From: CAYUZU01 sp964448675
GTDB lineage: Bacteria; Planctomycetota; Phycisphaerae; UBA1845; Fen-1342
Assembly (NCBI GenBank): GCA_964448675.1
Contig: CAYUZU010000009.1
Coordinates: forward strand, 1 to 64,000
Reading direction: 5' to 3'
DNA length: 64,000 bases
The position numbers and the translations under genes were made by a program. Positions 1-10,475 of this stretch are shown in pieces. Under the pieces are notes generated by a model. That model was not told the DNA's origin and did no database searches. It saw nothing but the letters and a program-made list of their open reading frames with translations. Positions within the stretch are counted from its first letter, which is position 1. Every line of letters starts with the position of its first letter.

Positions 1-74
1 CACCGCCTCCACCCGAATCCCGAACTTCAACCTACCGATGAATAATCCGGGCTAGATCCGCGAGCCGTCGCGGG

Positions 75-344
75 CTACTGGGTCGTCGTCCCGTCGCCGG
101 TGCTGTCGGTGTTCCTGGGCGTGTTCAGCTCGAAGAAGCCGTCCAGCAGACCATCCGCGACAGAATTGAAGCCTGCTTCCAACGCCGGAATCGCGGCCTC
201 GCGAAATCGTTTGCTCTCTTCTTCGCCGCACCCCGTACTCAGCAGCAGCGGCAATACCAGCAGCGCCAGGACTGCGCCCAGCTGGCAGAAGCTGCGCCCC
301 CACGGCGTCCGGCACATCATGTCGCGTGTCGAGCGATGCATCAT
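75..344 (-). CDS. Small lipoprotein of unknown function
   Basis: An 89-residue exported lipoprotein. After a basic N-terminus there is a strongly hydrophobic stretch (about residues 21-36) ending in the lipobox LSTGC, with the acylated Cys at about residue 39, followed by an acidic GEEES and a short mature region ending in a Thr/Asp-rich tail. A GGAGG Shine-Dalgarno lies just upstream of two adjacent ATG codons; the second (at 341) has the better spacing, so the start may be one codon shorter. No family was recognised. It is divergent from the ADP-ribosylglycohydrolase gene to its right. The real gene is confined to this stretch; the frame stays open much further upstream, but that part lacks protein-like composition. 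Confidence 0.6.
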   Translation of the reverse strand: MMHRSTRDMMCRTPWGRSFCQLGAVLALLVLPLLLSTGCGEEESKRFREAAIPALEAGFNSVADGLLDGFFELNTPRNTDSTGDGTTTQ

Positions 345-482
345 AACCTCCGCACCAGAAACAACTTGGCACACCCAGCCACCTTGACCGGTCTGCCACT
401 TCCCGTTGCCTCCCCCTACCTGCTGCAAGCGGCGTGCCGAAGGACCTCGCAGCCGGCGCCATCCCGGCGTAGACTGCCGCGC

Positions 483-1853
483 ATGATTTATCCGACCATA
501 CAACGACTGCGGGAGTATGTGCAGGACGAGGTCACGCAGCGGCGACAGGAGGGCTGCGACGTCAGCACCATCGCGCCCCGTGTCGCGGAGGCCCCGGACG
601 ATGCGGACTACCTCCTTACGCTCTACCGCGAGCTGACCGCGCTTCGGGCGCGCGAGGGCTTCCCGTATGAGGAGCCCGAGGATCTCGCCGCCATCCAGGC
701 TGCCCGCCCCGCCGACCAGCCGCTGGCCGACGCCACCCCACCCGCGGTCGACGACGCTCTCGCCGACCGCATCTACGGCGCGTGGCTCGGCCGCTGTGCC
801 GGGCTGATGCTGGGCAAGCCGTTCGAGTGCCCCCCGTTCGGCAACCGCCGCGGGGCGCTGACCGCCTACCTGCGGGCGGCGGACGCCTATCCGCTGGACG
901 ACTACGCCCCCAACCACGCCGCGGCACTCGGGGCCGCCGGCCGCGACCACCTGCCGTTTCCCGCGACCCACCGCGGCAACGTGCAGCACGTCATCGCCGA
1001 CGATGACATCCACTACACGATCATGGGGCTGGAGGTGCTGGAGGCCAGCGGCGCGGCGTTCACCACCGCTGACGTCGCCCACTGGTGGATGCGCAAGCTC
1101 GTCCCCACGACCGTCTTCACTGCCGAGGAAGCCGCGTACCGCAACCTGATCCAGCTCGGCCTGCACTTCGAACCGCACAAGGCCACGGCCGAAGACTGGC
1201 AGCAGGTGCGCTCCTGGCTCAACCCCTGGCGCGAATTCATCGGCGCCCAGATTCGCGCCGACGGCTGGGCCTACGCCTGCCCCGGCCGAGTCGTGCAGGC
1301 CGCCGAATTCGCCTACCGCGACGCTACGCTCTCGCACGAGAAGAACGGCGCGTATGGCGAGATGTTCTGCGCCGCGATGATTGCCGCGGCCGCCATCTGT
1401 GACGATCCCCACACAATCGTGCAGGCGGGTTTGGGGCAGATCCCCCGGCGCAGTCGACTCGCCGACGCGATACAACGCACAGTCGAGAAATGCGACGCAT
1501 TGGACGACAATCCAGACCGCTTCGAGGAGCTCAGCGCGTGGCTGTGGGACGAGCTCGGTGAGTACCATGTCGTGCACACGATCAACAATGCCGCCGCTGT
1601 GGTGGCGGCGCTGCTGCTCGGCGGCCACGATTTCGAGCGGGTCATCTCGACCGCGGTGATGTGTGGCTGGGACACGGACTGCAACGGCGCAACCGCGGGC
1701 TCGATCTGCGGCATGATGCGCGGGGCGCGCCACCTGCCCGAGAAGTGGATCGCCCCGCTAAACGATACGCTGCGTGTCGACGTCCATGGCTTCAACCCGA
1801 TCGCGATCAGCACCTGCGCCGAGCGGCACATGGCCATCGTGCGACGCTTGTGA
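483..1853 (+). CDS. ADP-ribosylglycohydrolase family protein
   Basis: 456 residues. The catalytic all-helical ADP-ribosylglycohydrolase fold begins near residue 97 with YGAWLGRCAGLMLGKPFE, the family's first glycine-rich motif; DDDIHYTI in the middle and GWDTDCNGATAGSICG near the C-terminus supply the metal-binding Asp residues. The family removes ADP-ribose from proteins or small molecules using two Mg ions. The first 90 residues form an extra helical, acidic N-terminal region not needed by the family. There is no Shine-Dalgarno before this ATG; a TAGACT hexamer lies 7 nt upstream, so the transcript may be leaderless. The frame is open upstream to about 336 but has no better start. No ADP-ribosyltransferase partner is visible nearby, so the substrate is unknown. 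Confidence 0.85.
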   Translation: MIYPTIQRLREYVQDEVTQRRQEGCDVSTIAPRVAEAPDDADYLLTLYRELTALRAREGFPYEEPEDLAAIQAARPADQPLADATPPAVDDALADRIYGAWLGRCAGLMLGKPFECPPFGNRRGALTAYLRAADAYPLDDYAPNHAAALGAAGRDHLPFPATHRGNVQHVIADDDIHYTIMGLEVLEASGAAFTTADVAHWWMRKLVPTTVFTAEEAAYRNLIQLGLHFEPHKATAEDWQQVRSWLNPWREFIGAQIRADGWAYACPGRVVQAAEFAYRDATLSHEKNGAYGEMFCAAMIAAAAICDDPHTIVQAGLGQIPRRSRLADAIQRTVEKCDALDDNPDRFEELSAWLWDELGEYHVVHTINNAAAVVAALLLGGHDFERVISTAVMCGWDTDCNGATAGSICGMMRGARHLPEKWIAPLNDTLRVDVHGFNPIAISTCAERHMAIVRRL

Positions 1854-1887
1854 CAAAAGGCCGCCACGTAACGGGGAAACTGCAATC

Positions 1888-3126
1888 ATGGCCGACGTGA
1901 TCACCGACATCGGACGGACATATCTGCGGTGGGCGCTGACCGACGGCGTCGGGCCACTGACCTTCTCGCGCCTGCTCGTGCAACTGGAGAACGCCGAGGC
2001 GGCGCTCGGGGCCCCGGTCGACCGGCTGCGCGATGTGGTCGGCATCGGCGAACAGAAAGCCGCCAGGATCGCCCGCAGCCGAGACGAGGTCGACATTGAA
2101 CCCGAGATCGACGCGGCCGAAATGCACGACGTGCGAATCATCTGTCGGGCCGACGACGACTATCCGCGTGGTCTGCGCCACATTCCTGACGCCCCGATCG
2201 TGCTGTACACCAAGGGCGAGCTGCGCGACACCGACGCTGTCGCCGTTGCCATTGTCGGCAGCCGGCGCTGCACGATCTACGGCAGCGAGCAGGCGCGGCG
2301 GTTTGGCGAACTGCTCGCGGGCGCCGGCTTCACCGTGGTCAGTGGTCTGGCCCGCGGCATCGACGCCTTCGCCCACCACGGCGCCGTCGATGCCGGCGGC
2401 CGTTCCATCGCGGTCATGGGCCGCGGCCTGACCGAGATCTACCCGCCCGAGAACGCGTCCCTCGCCGCGAGGCTGCTCGATCACGGCGCGTGGCTCAGCG
2501 AACTGCCGATGCAGGCGGCAGTGCGCGCCGAGAACTTCCCCGGCCGCAATCGCATCATCGCCGGCATGACCCTCGGTACGATCGTGGTCGAAGCCGCCCA
2601 GCGCAGCGGGGCCCTGATCACCGCCCGACTGGCGAGCGAGTACAACCGCGAGGTCTTCGCGGTGCCGGGCCGGGCACAGGACGCCATGTCGCAGGGCACC
2701 AACGCGCTGATCCGCGACGGTGCGGCCAAACTCGTCACTTGTCTTGAAGACGTGCTCGACGAGTTGGGCGACGTCGGCACACGGCTGCGACGGTCGGATG
2801 CTGCCGCGACAGTACGCGACGAGCGGCGGCAACAGCCTTCGCCGGGGAACGCGAATAACCGCCAGGATCCGTCCCTGTTCGACGGAGGCGGTCCGGCTTC
2901 GTCCGCGCCTGCCAGGACCGGCGGCGCCACCCGCACGGCCTCGCTGTCCGCCGTCGAGCAGCGCGTGCTCGACGCCGTCGGGTTCGACCCGGTGTTGCAG
3001 GACGTGGTGATCTCGGCCGCCGGCCTGCCCGCGGGCGAGGTGCTCGCGGCCATGACGTCGCTCGAACTGAAAGGGCACATCAAGCGCCTGCCGGGCAACC
3101 TCGTCGTCCGCCACGGCCGGGCCTGA
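1888..3126 (+). CDS. dprA: DNA-processing protein DprA
   Basis: 412 residues, the usual size for DprA/Smf, which loads RecA onto incoming single-stranded DNA during transformation. An N-terminal helix-hairpin-like region (residues 1-70, with GIGEQKAARIA) precedes the Rossmann-type DNA-binding core: VGSRRCTIYG, SGLARGIDAFAHHGA, the GRG-EIYPPEN segment, and RNRIIAGMTLGTIVVEA, all signature DprA blocks. The C-terminal 60 residues form the winged-helix DprA domain (VEQRVLDAVGFDP onward), joined by a low-complexity Pro/Gly/Ser linker. It starts 34 bp after the ADP-ribosylglycohydrolase stop and may be co-transcribed with it. No other competence genes are in the window. Confidence 0.95.
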   Translation: MADVITDIGRTYLRWALTDGVGPLTFSRLLVQLENAEAALGAPVDRLRDVVGIGEQKAARIARSRDEVDIEPEIDAAEMHDVRIICRADDDYPRGLRHIPDAPIVLYTKGELRDTDAVAVAIVGSRRCTIYGSEQARRFGELLAGAGFTVVSGLARGIDAFAHHGAVDAGGRSIAVMGRGLTEIYPPENASLAARLLDHGAWLSELPMQAAVRAENFPGRNRIIAGMTLGTIVVEAAQRSGALITARLASEYNREVFAVPGRAQDAMSQGTNALIRDGAAKLVTCLEDVLDELGDVGTRLRRSDAAATVRDERRQQPSPGNANNRQDPSLFDGGGPASSAPARTGGATRTASLSAVEQRVLDAVGFDPVLQDVVISAAGLPAGEVLAAMTSLELKGHIKRLPGNLVVRHGRA

Positions 3127-3145
3127 GCAAGACCGCCAGCAAGCG

Positions 3146-4396
3146 TCAATCCGTCCCAGCCGCTGCGTCGGGCCGCGTCGGCGACCGCATCCATATCACC
3201 AGCGCCAAAGCCGGCAGCGCCACCAGTGCCATCGTCGCATGGGCCGCCGGATAATCGGCGTTGACCACGAGCCGGCCGACCGCGTACGCGGCCCAGGCCT
3301 CGCAGAGATTCGTCGCCCCCATGTAGGCACTGAACTGCGTCGCGCCAAGGGCCGGGTCGGTCACGTCCATGAACAAGGCGTACGTCGCCGCCGTGAACAC
3401 GCCAACCATCACGTAGATCACTGCCAGCACACCACGAATGAGCAGCGTCTCGCCAGGTACCGCCTGCACGGCACCCGCCAGCAGCAGAATGCACGCGGCC
3501 ATGATAATCCCCGCCGCCATGACCGACCGCCGTCGCCCCAGCCGATCCGACAACCAGCCACCAGCCAGCGCCCCGCCCGCCATGCATACGACCACCGGGA
3601 CGGCGTAGAACGCACCGACCGCCGCCGCGCTGACCCCGCGGTCGATCAGCATCGTGCCGGCCGTAGCGCCGACCGCTTCGAAACCGGCCCCACCCGCGGC
3701 AGCGAACAGCAAAGCGATCCACGTCACGGGTCGCCGCAACACGGCCGCCAGGTGCTGCACGAACTGCAGGGCAGCGTTCGCCCGGGCGTTGCGCGCCGGC
3801 GCTGCCGCCGGCTCGCGCGCGAAGAACGCGACGAGGACCGTGGACAACCACACGCAACCGATGAGTGCCCCGATCACGCCGGCGGTACCCACCCACTGCT
3901 CGGCATACAGCGCCGCCCCGCCAAACAGGCCGCGGGCCCCGAGCATGCCGACCTGCATCCAGCCGTTGACGCTGCCGCGCTCGCTTGCAGGCGTGGCGCG
4001 GATGCAGAGCGCATCGATCGACACGTCCTGCGTCGCCGCCAGCACGGCGTGCGTCAGCAGCAACGCCAGGACCAGTTCCATCTGCTCGCTGAACGCCACG
4101 CTGACGAGGGGCAGCAATGCCAGCCCCATGCCAATCTGCGTGCTGATGATCCAGGCCCGGTACCCCCAGCGCGGGCCGCGCAGCGTGTCCACCAGCGGCG
4201 CCCACAGGAACTTGAGCGTCCACGGCAGCACCAGCATGCCCGTCAGCGCGGTGATCTGGTCGACCGGCACGCCGGCGTCACGCAGGGTCGTCGGCAACGC
4301 CCACCAGATATAGCCGATCGGTGCCCCCTCGCTGAAGTACAACGCCCCGAACAGCAGCCGCCGACCCCAGGTTGTGCGCAGCAGGTTGGCGTTCAT
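3146..4396 (-). CDS. AmpG-like MFS permease
   Basis: About 416 residues with roughly 12 hydrophobic segments. The N-terminal signature GALYFSEGAPIGYIWWALP followed by TLRDAGV is typical of the PAT/AmpG branch of the major facilitator superfamily, whose best-known member imports anhydro-muropeptides for wall recycling. The conserved cytoplasmic motif between the N-terminal helices (GPRWGYRAW) and the second-half motif GGWLSDRLGRRRSVM are present. An alternative start 21 nt upstream exists; neither has a strong Shine-Dalgarno. It is convergent with dprA, separated by 19 bp. The substrate cannot be assigned: AmpG-like proteins in planctomycetes are not necessarily linked to beta-lactamase induction. 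Confidence 0.8.
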   Translation of the reverse strand: MNANLLRTTWGRRLLFGALYFSEGAPIGYIWWALPTTLRDAGVPVDQITALTGMLVLPWTLKFLWAPLVDTLRGPRWGYRAWIISTQIGMGLALLPLVSVAFSEQMELVLALLLTHAVLAATQDVSIDALCIRATPASERGSVNGWMQVGMLGARGLFGGAALYAEQWVGTAGVIGALIGCVWLSTVLVAFFAREPAAAPARNARANAALQFVQHLAAVLRRPVTWIALLFAAAGGAGFEAVGATAGTMLIDRGVSAAAVGAFYAVPVVVCMAGGALAGGWLSDRLGRRRSVMAAGIIMAACILLLAGAVQAVPGETLLIRGVLAVIYVMVGVFTAATYALFMDVTDPALGATQFSAYMGATNLCEAWAAYAVGRLVVNADYPAAHATMALVALPALALVIWMRSPTRPDAAAGTD

Positions 4397-4445
4397 GACC
4401 GCTCGCCGGTTGGGCATCGCGACGGAGGCCGCGCGCGGGATGGCG

Positions 4446-6029
4446 CTAGATCCGCATCGGCCCCTCTTCCGGATCGTGGTAGTGGATCTGGTAGAGATCG
4501 CGCCGGCGATCCTTCCACGGCCGCACGGTGCCCATCATGCGATTCCGCCGCAACGCCTCGGTGTCGACGTCGTGGATGACGACGGTCTCGATGTTCGGCG
4601 TGCACTCGGAGGCGATTGCGTCGCGGGCGAATGGAATGTCCGCGGGCGTGTAGATGCCCGAGACGGCGTAGTGGATGTCGGCGTTGTCGACAAACGGCAG
4701 GTTGCCGGTGGCGCCGGAGATCGCCACGTAAACCTGGTTCTCGATCGCGCGGGCTTGGGCGCACTGCCGCACGCGCAGATAGCCGTAGCGCTCATCCGTG
4801 TTGAACGGCACGAACAGAATCTTGGCCCCCTTGGCCGCGGCGATCCGCCCCAGCTCGGGGAACTCGATGTCGTAGCAGATCAGAATCGCGATCTTGCCGC
4901 GATCGGTCTCGAACACGTTGACGACTTCGCCCGGATCCACCCCCCACCACTTCCGCTCGCTGGGCGTAATGTGGATCTTGTACTGCTTGCCGATCGTCCC
5001 GTTGCGCCGGAACAGGTACGACACGTTGTAGAGCTTCTCGTCCTCGAGCGTGAACTGCGACCCGCCGATGATGTTCACGTTGAACTTCACCGCCATGTCG
5101 GTGAACAGGTCCAGGTACTGCGGCGTGTATTCCGCCAGCTTGCGGGCCGCGGTGCCGGGGTGCTTCGCGTCGATCAGCGACAGCAACTGCGTCGTGTACA
5201 GCTCCGGAAAGACCACGAAGTCCGAGCGATAGTCGGACGACACGTCCACGAAGAATTCGCACGCCCGCGCGAATTCTTCGAACGAGTCCACACTGCGCAT
5301 CTGGTACTGCACCACACACAGCCGTACGTTCGACACCGCGTGGAACCGCCGCGCCTTGGCATCCTCCTGGTAGTCCAGGTTCGGCCACTCCAGGAACGTC
5401 GCGTAGCCGCGCGAGGCGGAATCGGTCGGCAGGTAATTCGGGATCAGGCGCCGCAGCACGAACCCGTTCGACGTCTGCACGGTCAGCACGGGGTCGTACA
5501 GCTCCTTGCGCATGACGCGCTCGACGTACTCGCGCGCGGACATCTCCTCGGCATACTTGCCGTAACCCGGGATGCGCCCGCCGATGATGATCCGCGGCAG
5601 GTTCTTCTCGCGGGCAAGTTGCTTGCGGGCTTCGTACAGCCGCCGCGCGAGCTTCATCCCGCGGTAGTTGGGGTCGACCATGATCTCGATGCCGTACAGC
5701 GTGTCCCCGTCGGGGTCATGGTTGCGGATAAACCCCGAATCCGAAACTTCCTTCCAGTTGTGCCAGGCATCGTAATGGTCGAAATCGACCACCAGGCTCG
5801 ACGAGGAGGCCACCAGGTCGCCGTCATACTCGATGCAGATCTGACCCTCGGGGAATATCTCGAGCTGGCTCTCGATCTGCGCCTGGCTCCAGCCCTGCAT
5901 GCCGGGAAAACAACGCTGCTGCAGCTCGATCAGGTCGTCATAATCCTCGATGCGGAGATTGCGCACGCGCATGCGCATCTCGAAATCACCGAGATCGAGG
6001 GTCTCCATGGGCGGCGGCCGATCACTCAT
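4446..6029 (-). CDS. GNAT acetyltransferase-nitrilase superfamily fusion protein
   Basis: 527 residues with two domains. Residues about 15-210 form a GNAT N-acetyltransferase (NLRIEDYDDLIELQQRCFPG, then the acetyl-CoA region GIEIMVDPNYRGMKLARRLY). Residues about 230-510 form a carbon-nitrogen hydrolase with the complete Glu-Lys-Cys triad: FPELYTTQ, KQYKIHITPSERKWW and ICYDIEFPEL. This two-domain arrangement is a recurrent bacterial family whose substrate is not known to me; by domain logic it may couple amide hydrolysis to N-acylation. The chosen ATG has GGAGG at good spacing; an ATG four codons upstream does not. It lies downstream of groL on the same strand but after that gene's terminator. 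Confidence 0.88.
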   Translation of the reverse strand: MSDRPPPMETLDLGDFEMRMRVRNLRIEDYDDLIELQQRCFPGMQGWSQAQIESQLEIFPEGQICIEYDGDLVASSSSLVVDFDHYDAWHNWKEVSDSGFIRNHDPDGDTLYGIEIMVDPNYRGMKLARRLYEARKQLAREKNLPRIIIGGRIPGYGKYAEEMSAREYVERVMRKELYDPVLTVQTSNGFVLRRLIPNYLPTDSASRGYATFLEWPNLDYQEDAKARRFHAVSNVRLCVVQYQMRSVDSFEEFARACEFFVDVSSDYRSDFVVFPELYTTQLLSLIDAKHPGTAARKLAEYTPQYLDLFTDMAVKFNVNIIGGSQFTLEDEKLYNVSYLFRRNGTIGKQYKIHITPSERKWWGVDPGEVVNVFETDRGKIAILICYDIEFPELGRIAAAKGAKILFVPFNTDERYGYLRVRQCAQARAIENQVYVAISGATGNLPFVDNADIHYAVSGIYTPADIPFARDAIASECTPNIETVVIHDVDTEALRRNRMMGTVRPWKDRRRDLYQIHYHDPEEGPMRI

Positions 6030-6108
6030 CCCTGCCTCCAAAGCTCATCCACTGGGGAAGTCACCAGCCTCGTACTTTACCCCCGAGCGCGCAGCCTCGA
6101 AAGCCACG

Positions 6109-6147
6109 AAAAAAACGCCGGGACGCACCGCTGGGGCACGTCCCGGC
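6109..6147 (-). terminator. Rho-independent terminator of groS-groL
   Basis: A 9-bp perfect stem (GCCGGGACG / CGTCCCGGC, arms 6117-6125 and 6139-6147) followed on the minus strand by seven T residues (complement of 6109-6115). It lies about 60 bp past the groL stop codon and ahead of the GNAT-nitrilase gene, so it should separate the two transcription units. Confidence 0.88.
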
Positions 6148-6208
6148 ATGAATCTATGGTCAGCCGGTGGCGATCGATCCGCTCGACCGCCGCAGACCGG
6201 TGGGCGGA

Positions 6209-7840
<1,632 letters not shown>

Positions 7841-7967
7841 CGATTTCTCCAAATCAGTGTCAATGCGAAGCGGTCAGGGCAGCGGGCGTTGGCGATCACG
7901 TTCGCCGCACACCGGGACCACCTGGGTCGCCCGGCGCGCCGCACCCACCACGCTCTGCCAGCGAATC

Positions 7968-8264
7968 TCAGTCGAGCACGGCCAGGATGTCGCTCTCGTC
8001 CATGATGATCATCTCCTGCCCGCCCACCTTGACCTCGGTGCCGGCGTAGCTGGTGAACAGCACCTGGTCGCCTTCCTTCACCTGCAGCGGCTGGCGGTCG
8101 CCACTGTCCAGCAGCCGACCGTCACCAACCTTCAGAACCGTGCCGCGCTTGGGCTTCTCCTTGGCGGTATCGGGCAGGACGATGCCGCCGGCGGTGGTTT
8201 CCTCCGCCTCGGTCCGCTGAATCAGGACCTTCTCGCCGAGCGGTCGAATCGAGACCTTGCTCAT
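7968..8264 (-). CDS. groS: Co-chaperonin GroES (Hsp10)
   Basis: 98 residues, the standard length. It forms the heptameric lid of the GroEL cage. The N-terminal KVSIRPLGEKVLIQR, the mobile-loop region ETTAGGIVLPDTAKEKP with the GIVLP-type GroEL-binding tripeptide, and the C-terminal MDESDILAVLD are all classical. An AAGGAG Shine-Dalgarno precedes the ATG. It is the first gene of the groSL operon; an inverted repeat about 55-76 bp upstream (8319-8340) is a possible heat-shock operator. Confidence 0.97.
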   Translation of the reverse strand: MSKVSIRPLGEKVLIQRTEAEETTAGGIVLPDTAKEKPKRGTVLKVGDGRLLDSGDRQPLQVKEGDQVLFTSYAGTEVKVGGQEMIIMDESDILAVLD

Positions 8265-8318
8265 CGTTTCTCCTTCACACGAGGCCGTTGGGGGTTGCAT
8301 GTCTCCTTGGGCCGGGCC

Positions 8319-8340
8319 GAGCGTGCCGATCTGCACGCTC
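8319..8340. promoter_or_regulatory. Inverted repeat upstream of groS (possible heat-shock operator)
   Basis: A perfect 7-bp inverted repeat GAGCGTG-N8-CACGCTC, centred about 65 bp before the groS start. The position and geometry (7-9-bp arms, 8-9-nt spacer) resemble the HrcA-bound CIRCE element, but the sequence does not match the CIRCE consensus (TTAGCACTC-N9-GAGTGCTAA) beyond a few bases. The rest of the 8265-8583 gap holds a second hairpin near 8550 and no gene. Confidence 0.4.
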
Positions 8341-8539
8341 CCCGAGCCTCCCAACCGCTGATAAGCAAACCCCGTGCCAACAGGGCCCGGGGCCGTTTCC
8401 ACCACCGCTCCGGCCACTAAACCAAGAACTAACAACAGCTTAGGATCGCCCCGCCTCGGCACGCCATCCCGACAGCCGCCACCCCCGCCGCGCCGATGTC
8501 CGGCCCCGCGCAGGCCGGCGTGTCAATCTGGCAGCCCCG

Positions 8540-8559
8540 CGTGCCGCCGAGCCGGCACG
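8540..8559 (-). terminator. Hairpin downstream of the hemerythrin-like gene
   Basis: A 7-bp GC stem (CGTGCCG / CGGCACG) with a 6-nt loop, 25 bp past the hemerythrin-like stop codon. There is no T-tract, so a terminator role is plausible but unproven. Confidence 0.35.
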
Positions 8560-8583
8560 TCGCCGGGCGCCCCCCGCCCCCGT

Positions 8584-9042
8584 TCAGTCGCTCCCCAGGT
8601 CCTGGTTGAACGCGAACAGGACGATCATGTTCTCGCGCTGCTCGTGCTGGGCCACCACCGCCAGGTAGCGCTGAATTCGAGCACAAACATCCGCCACCAG
8701 CAGACGCTCTTCCGACGACAGGTCCGCCAGCTCCGCGCGGATTCCGTCTGCCATCCGCTGCAACTGCGGATTCTCCGCCTTGATCGCCTCGACCTGCTTG
8801 GCCAGGGTCGGCCGCTCACGCAGAATCGCCGCCAGATAGTCGTCTTCCTCCTTCATCGCGAACGTCCGCGTGACGTGGGCGTGAAGCCGGTCAAACCCCG
8901 TGCGCAGCCCGTCCAGCCACTGCCCCGTGCTGGTGCCGGACATCGCGGCGATGTGTTCCTTGAGCATCTGAGTAAGCTGCCGCAGAGCCTTGTGCTCTTC
9001 CTGCAAGCGCTGCCCGACCTCCTCTTCCCAATTCGCTGGCAT
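8584..9042 (-). CDS. Hemerythrin-like (HHE) domain protein
   Basis: 152 residues, a four-helix bundle of the hemerythrin HHE cation-binding type that would carry a di-iron centre. Candidate ligands are spaced as in the family: EEHKALRQLTQMLKEH in helix 1, LHAHVTRTFAMKEEDDYL in helix 2, and the C-terminal QHEQRE. An AGGAG sits before the ATG at 9042; the frame extends upstream but without a comparable ribosome site. Such proteins sense or bind O2 or NO or protect iron; which role applies here is not clear from context. Confidence 0.75.
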   Translation of the reverse strand: MPANWEEEVGQRLQEEHKALRQLTQMLKEHIAAMSGTSTGQWLDGLRTGFDRLHAHVTRTFAMKEEDDYLAAILRERPTLAKQVEAIKAENPQLQRMADGIRAELADLSSEERLLVADVCARIQRYLAVVAQHEQRENMIVLFAFNQDLGSD

Positions 9043-9170
9043 GTTTGGCTCTCCTGAAAAACGGCACTCCTCGGCCAGGCGACCTGAACACCTCGCCGGC
9101 CCGCAATCCGGCACACTATAAGCCGCCCGCCCGTACAATGCACGCCTCCGCTACGGCTTACCGCAGCAAA

Positions 9171-10475
9171 TCACGCGTCGAAATGCTGGCAGAACTCCTG
9201 CGGGTGTGGCAGCTGCGCCACACGTTCGGCCTCGGCCCGGCGACAGTCGACCCAACACGCCAGCACCGCGTCCGCGACCACACCGTCTGCCGCCAGATAC
9301 CCGCGGTCCGCCTCAAGCGCCGCCAACGCCGCCTCGAACAGCGTGGGGGACATGACGAGCCAACTCGTGGCACCACCCGCTGATGCCGCCTCCACGCCCG
9401 CATCGGCCAGCGAACGACCCGTCTGCAATCCGTCGCGCGCCGCCAGGGCCACGCCGCTCAGCGCAAGGTAAGGGTTACAGCACGGCGCCGCGGGCCACAG
9501 CCACAACCAGCCGTCGTCGCCACCAGTCGCCGCCGGCGCGGCTGTGATCCGCCCCGGCACCCCCGCCCGGCGGTACCCGTTCGTAAGCGGATTCAGCAAG
9601 GCGTCCAGGCTCCCCGCATGCTCGGCCAGTCCGGCGACCATCGGCTCCAACAGGCCACCCTGAGCCGCCGGCACCGCCAACCCCAGTTCGAGATTGCTCC
9701 GCGCGTCGCTCGCCAACGGGCACGGCATGAACGTCGCCACTTTCCCGTGCCGGGCGGCGACATTGCGGATCACATAGCGTGCCACCGTCAGCCGATCCGC
9801 CATCTCCAGCAGCGGTCCGTGCCCGAGATCAACCACCGCCTGGCTCGCCGAACCGGCTCCGCGCCAATGCCCGACCGCCGGCACGCCGAACATCTCCAGC
9901 GCCGCCACCATCTCCGCCCGCAGATTGTGCAGGCTGTCGGTCGGCGGCAGTCGGCCGGCGCCGGCCTGCGGCGGCACCTGTTGCCCGAGATTGTCCGGAT
10001 CCCCACTGCCACGCCGCCAGATGCCCTCGCGCGACTCGACGCGGTAATGCCCGCCAGAAAGCCCCTGGTCGAAGCTGACCTGATCGAAGACGAAAAACCC
10101 CAGTCGCGCTGCAAGGCGCGGGGCCGTCACGGCGCCGTGCGCCTGCCATTGCTGCGCCGCCCGCCTGGCCACGCCGCGCGGGTCATCATCCGCCGCACCG
10201 CCCGCCGCGTCGCGCACGTCGCAGATCATGGCAAGCGTGGGGTGCTGCATGAACGGGTCGGCGGCCGCCGTCGCGGCCACCGGCTGCAGTCGCCGCTCGG
10301 CCACCGGGCCGTCCGCAGTCGCGGTACAGGCGATGCCCTCGGCGAAGGTGCCGACCGTCAGGCAATTGGCGTCGACCGTCTGGTGCAGCCAGGCACCGTC
10401 GAGCGTGGTCCAGCGCAAATCCACGAACTGGATATCGTGTTCCTGAATGTACTCCAGCACCTGGTCGGGCGTCAT
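9171..10475 (-). CDS. Glutamine synthetase-like protein lacking catalytic residues (pseudoenzyme)
   Basis: 434 residues, alignable along its length to type I GlnA. The N-terminal beta-grasp (EHDIQFVDLRWTTLDGAW), the DPRGVARRA block, PPTDSLHNLRAEM, RYVIRNVAARHGKVATFMP, NPLTNGYRR and NPYLALSGVALAARDGL all have clear GlnA counterparts. The chemistry residues are gone: GlnA's EPEFFLFD is RLGFFVFD, losing both metal-binding Glu; the HEVATAGQNE region is HWRGAGSASQA; the GSGMHCH block with the metal/ATP His is DARSNLE; and the R-rich NRSASIRIP strand is GGDDGWLWLWP. It therefore cannot be a normal glutamine synthetase. GAGGAG precedes the ATG. Possible roles, by inference, are a ligand-binding regulator or a partner of the true GlnA. 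No frameshift is visible, so it looks maintained. Confidence 0.82.
   Translation of the reverse strand: MTPDQVLEYIQEHDIQFVDLRWTTLDGAWLHQTVDANCLTVGTFAEGIACTATADGPVAERRLQPVAATAAADPFMQHPTLAMICDVRDAAGGAADDDPRGVARRAAQQWQAHGAVTAPRLAARLGFFVFDQVSFDQGLSGGHYRVESREGIWRRGSGDPDNLGQQVPPQAGAGRLPPTDSLHNLRAEMVAALEMFGVPAVGHWRGAGSASQAVVDLGHGPLLEMADRLTVARYVIRNVAARHGKVATFMPCPLASDARSNLELGLAVPAAQGGLLEPMVAGLAEHAGSLDALLNPLTNGYRRAGVPGRITAAPAATGGDDGWLWLWPAAPCCNPYLALSGVALAARDGLQTGRSLADAGVEAASAGGATSWLVMSPTLFEAALAALEADRGYLAADGVVADAVLACWVDCRRAEAERVAQLPHPQEFCQHFDA

Noticed and set aside
8265..8460. Canonical CIRCE operator upstream of groS
   Set aside because: No TTAGCACTC-N9-GAGTGCTAA match is present; only a different inverted repeat was found, and it is reported as such.
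9171..10475. Annotation as an active glutamine synthetase glnA
   Set aside because: The essential metal and substrate residues are replaced throughout, although the scaffold aligns.
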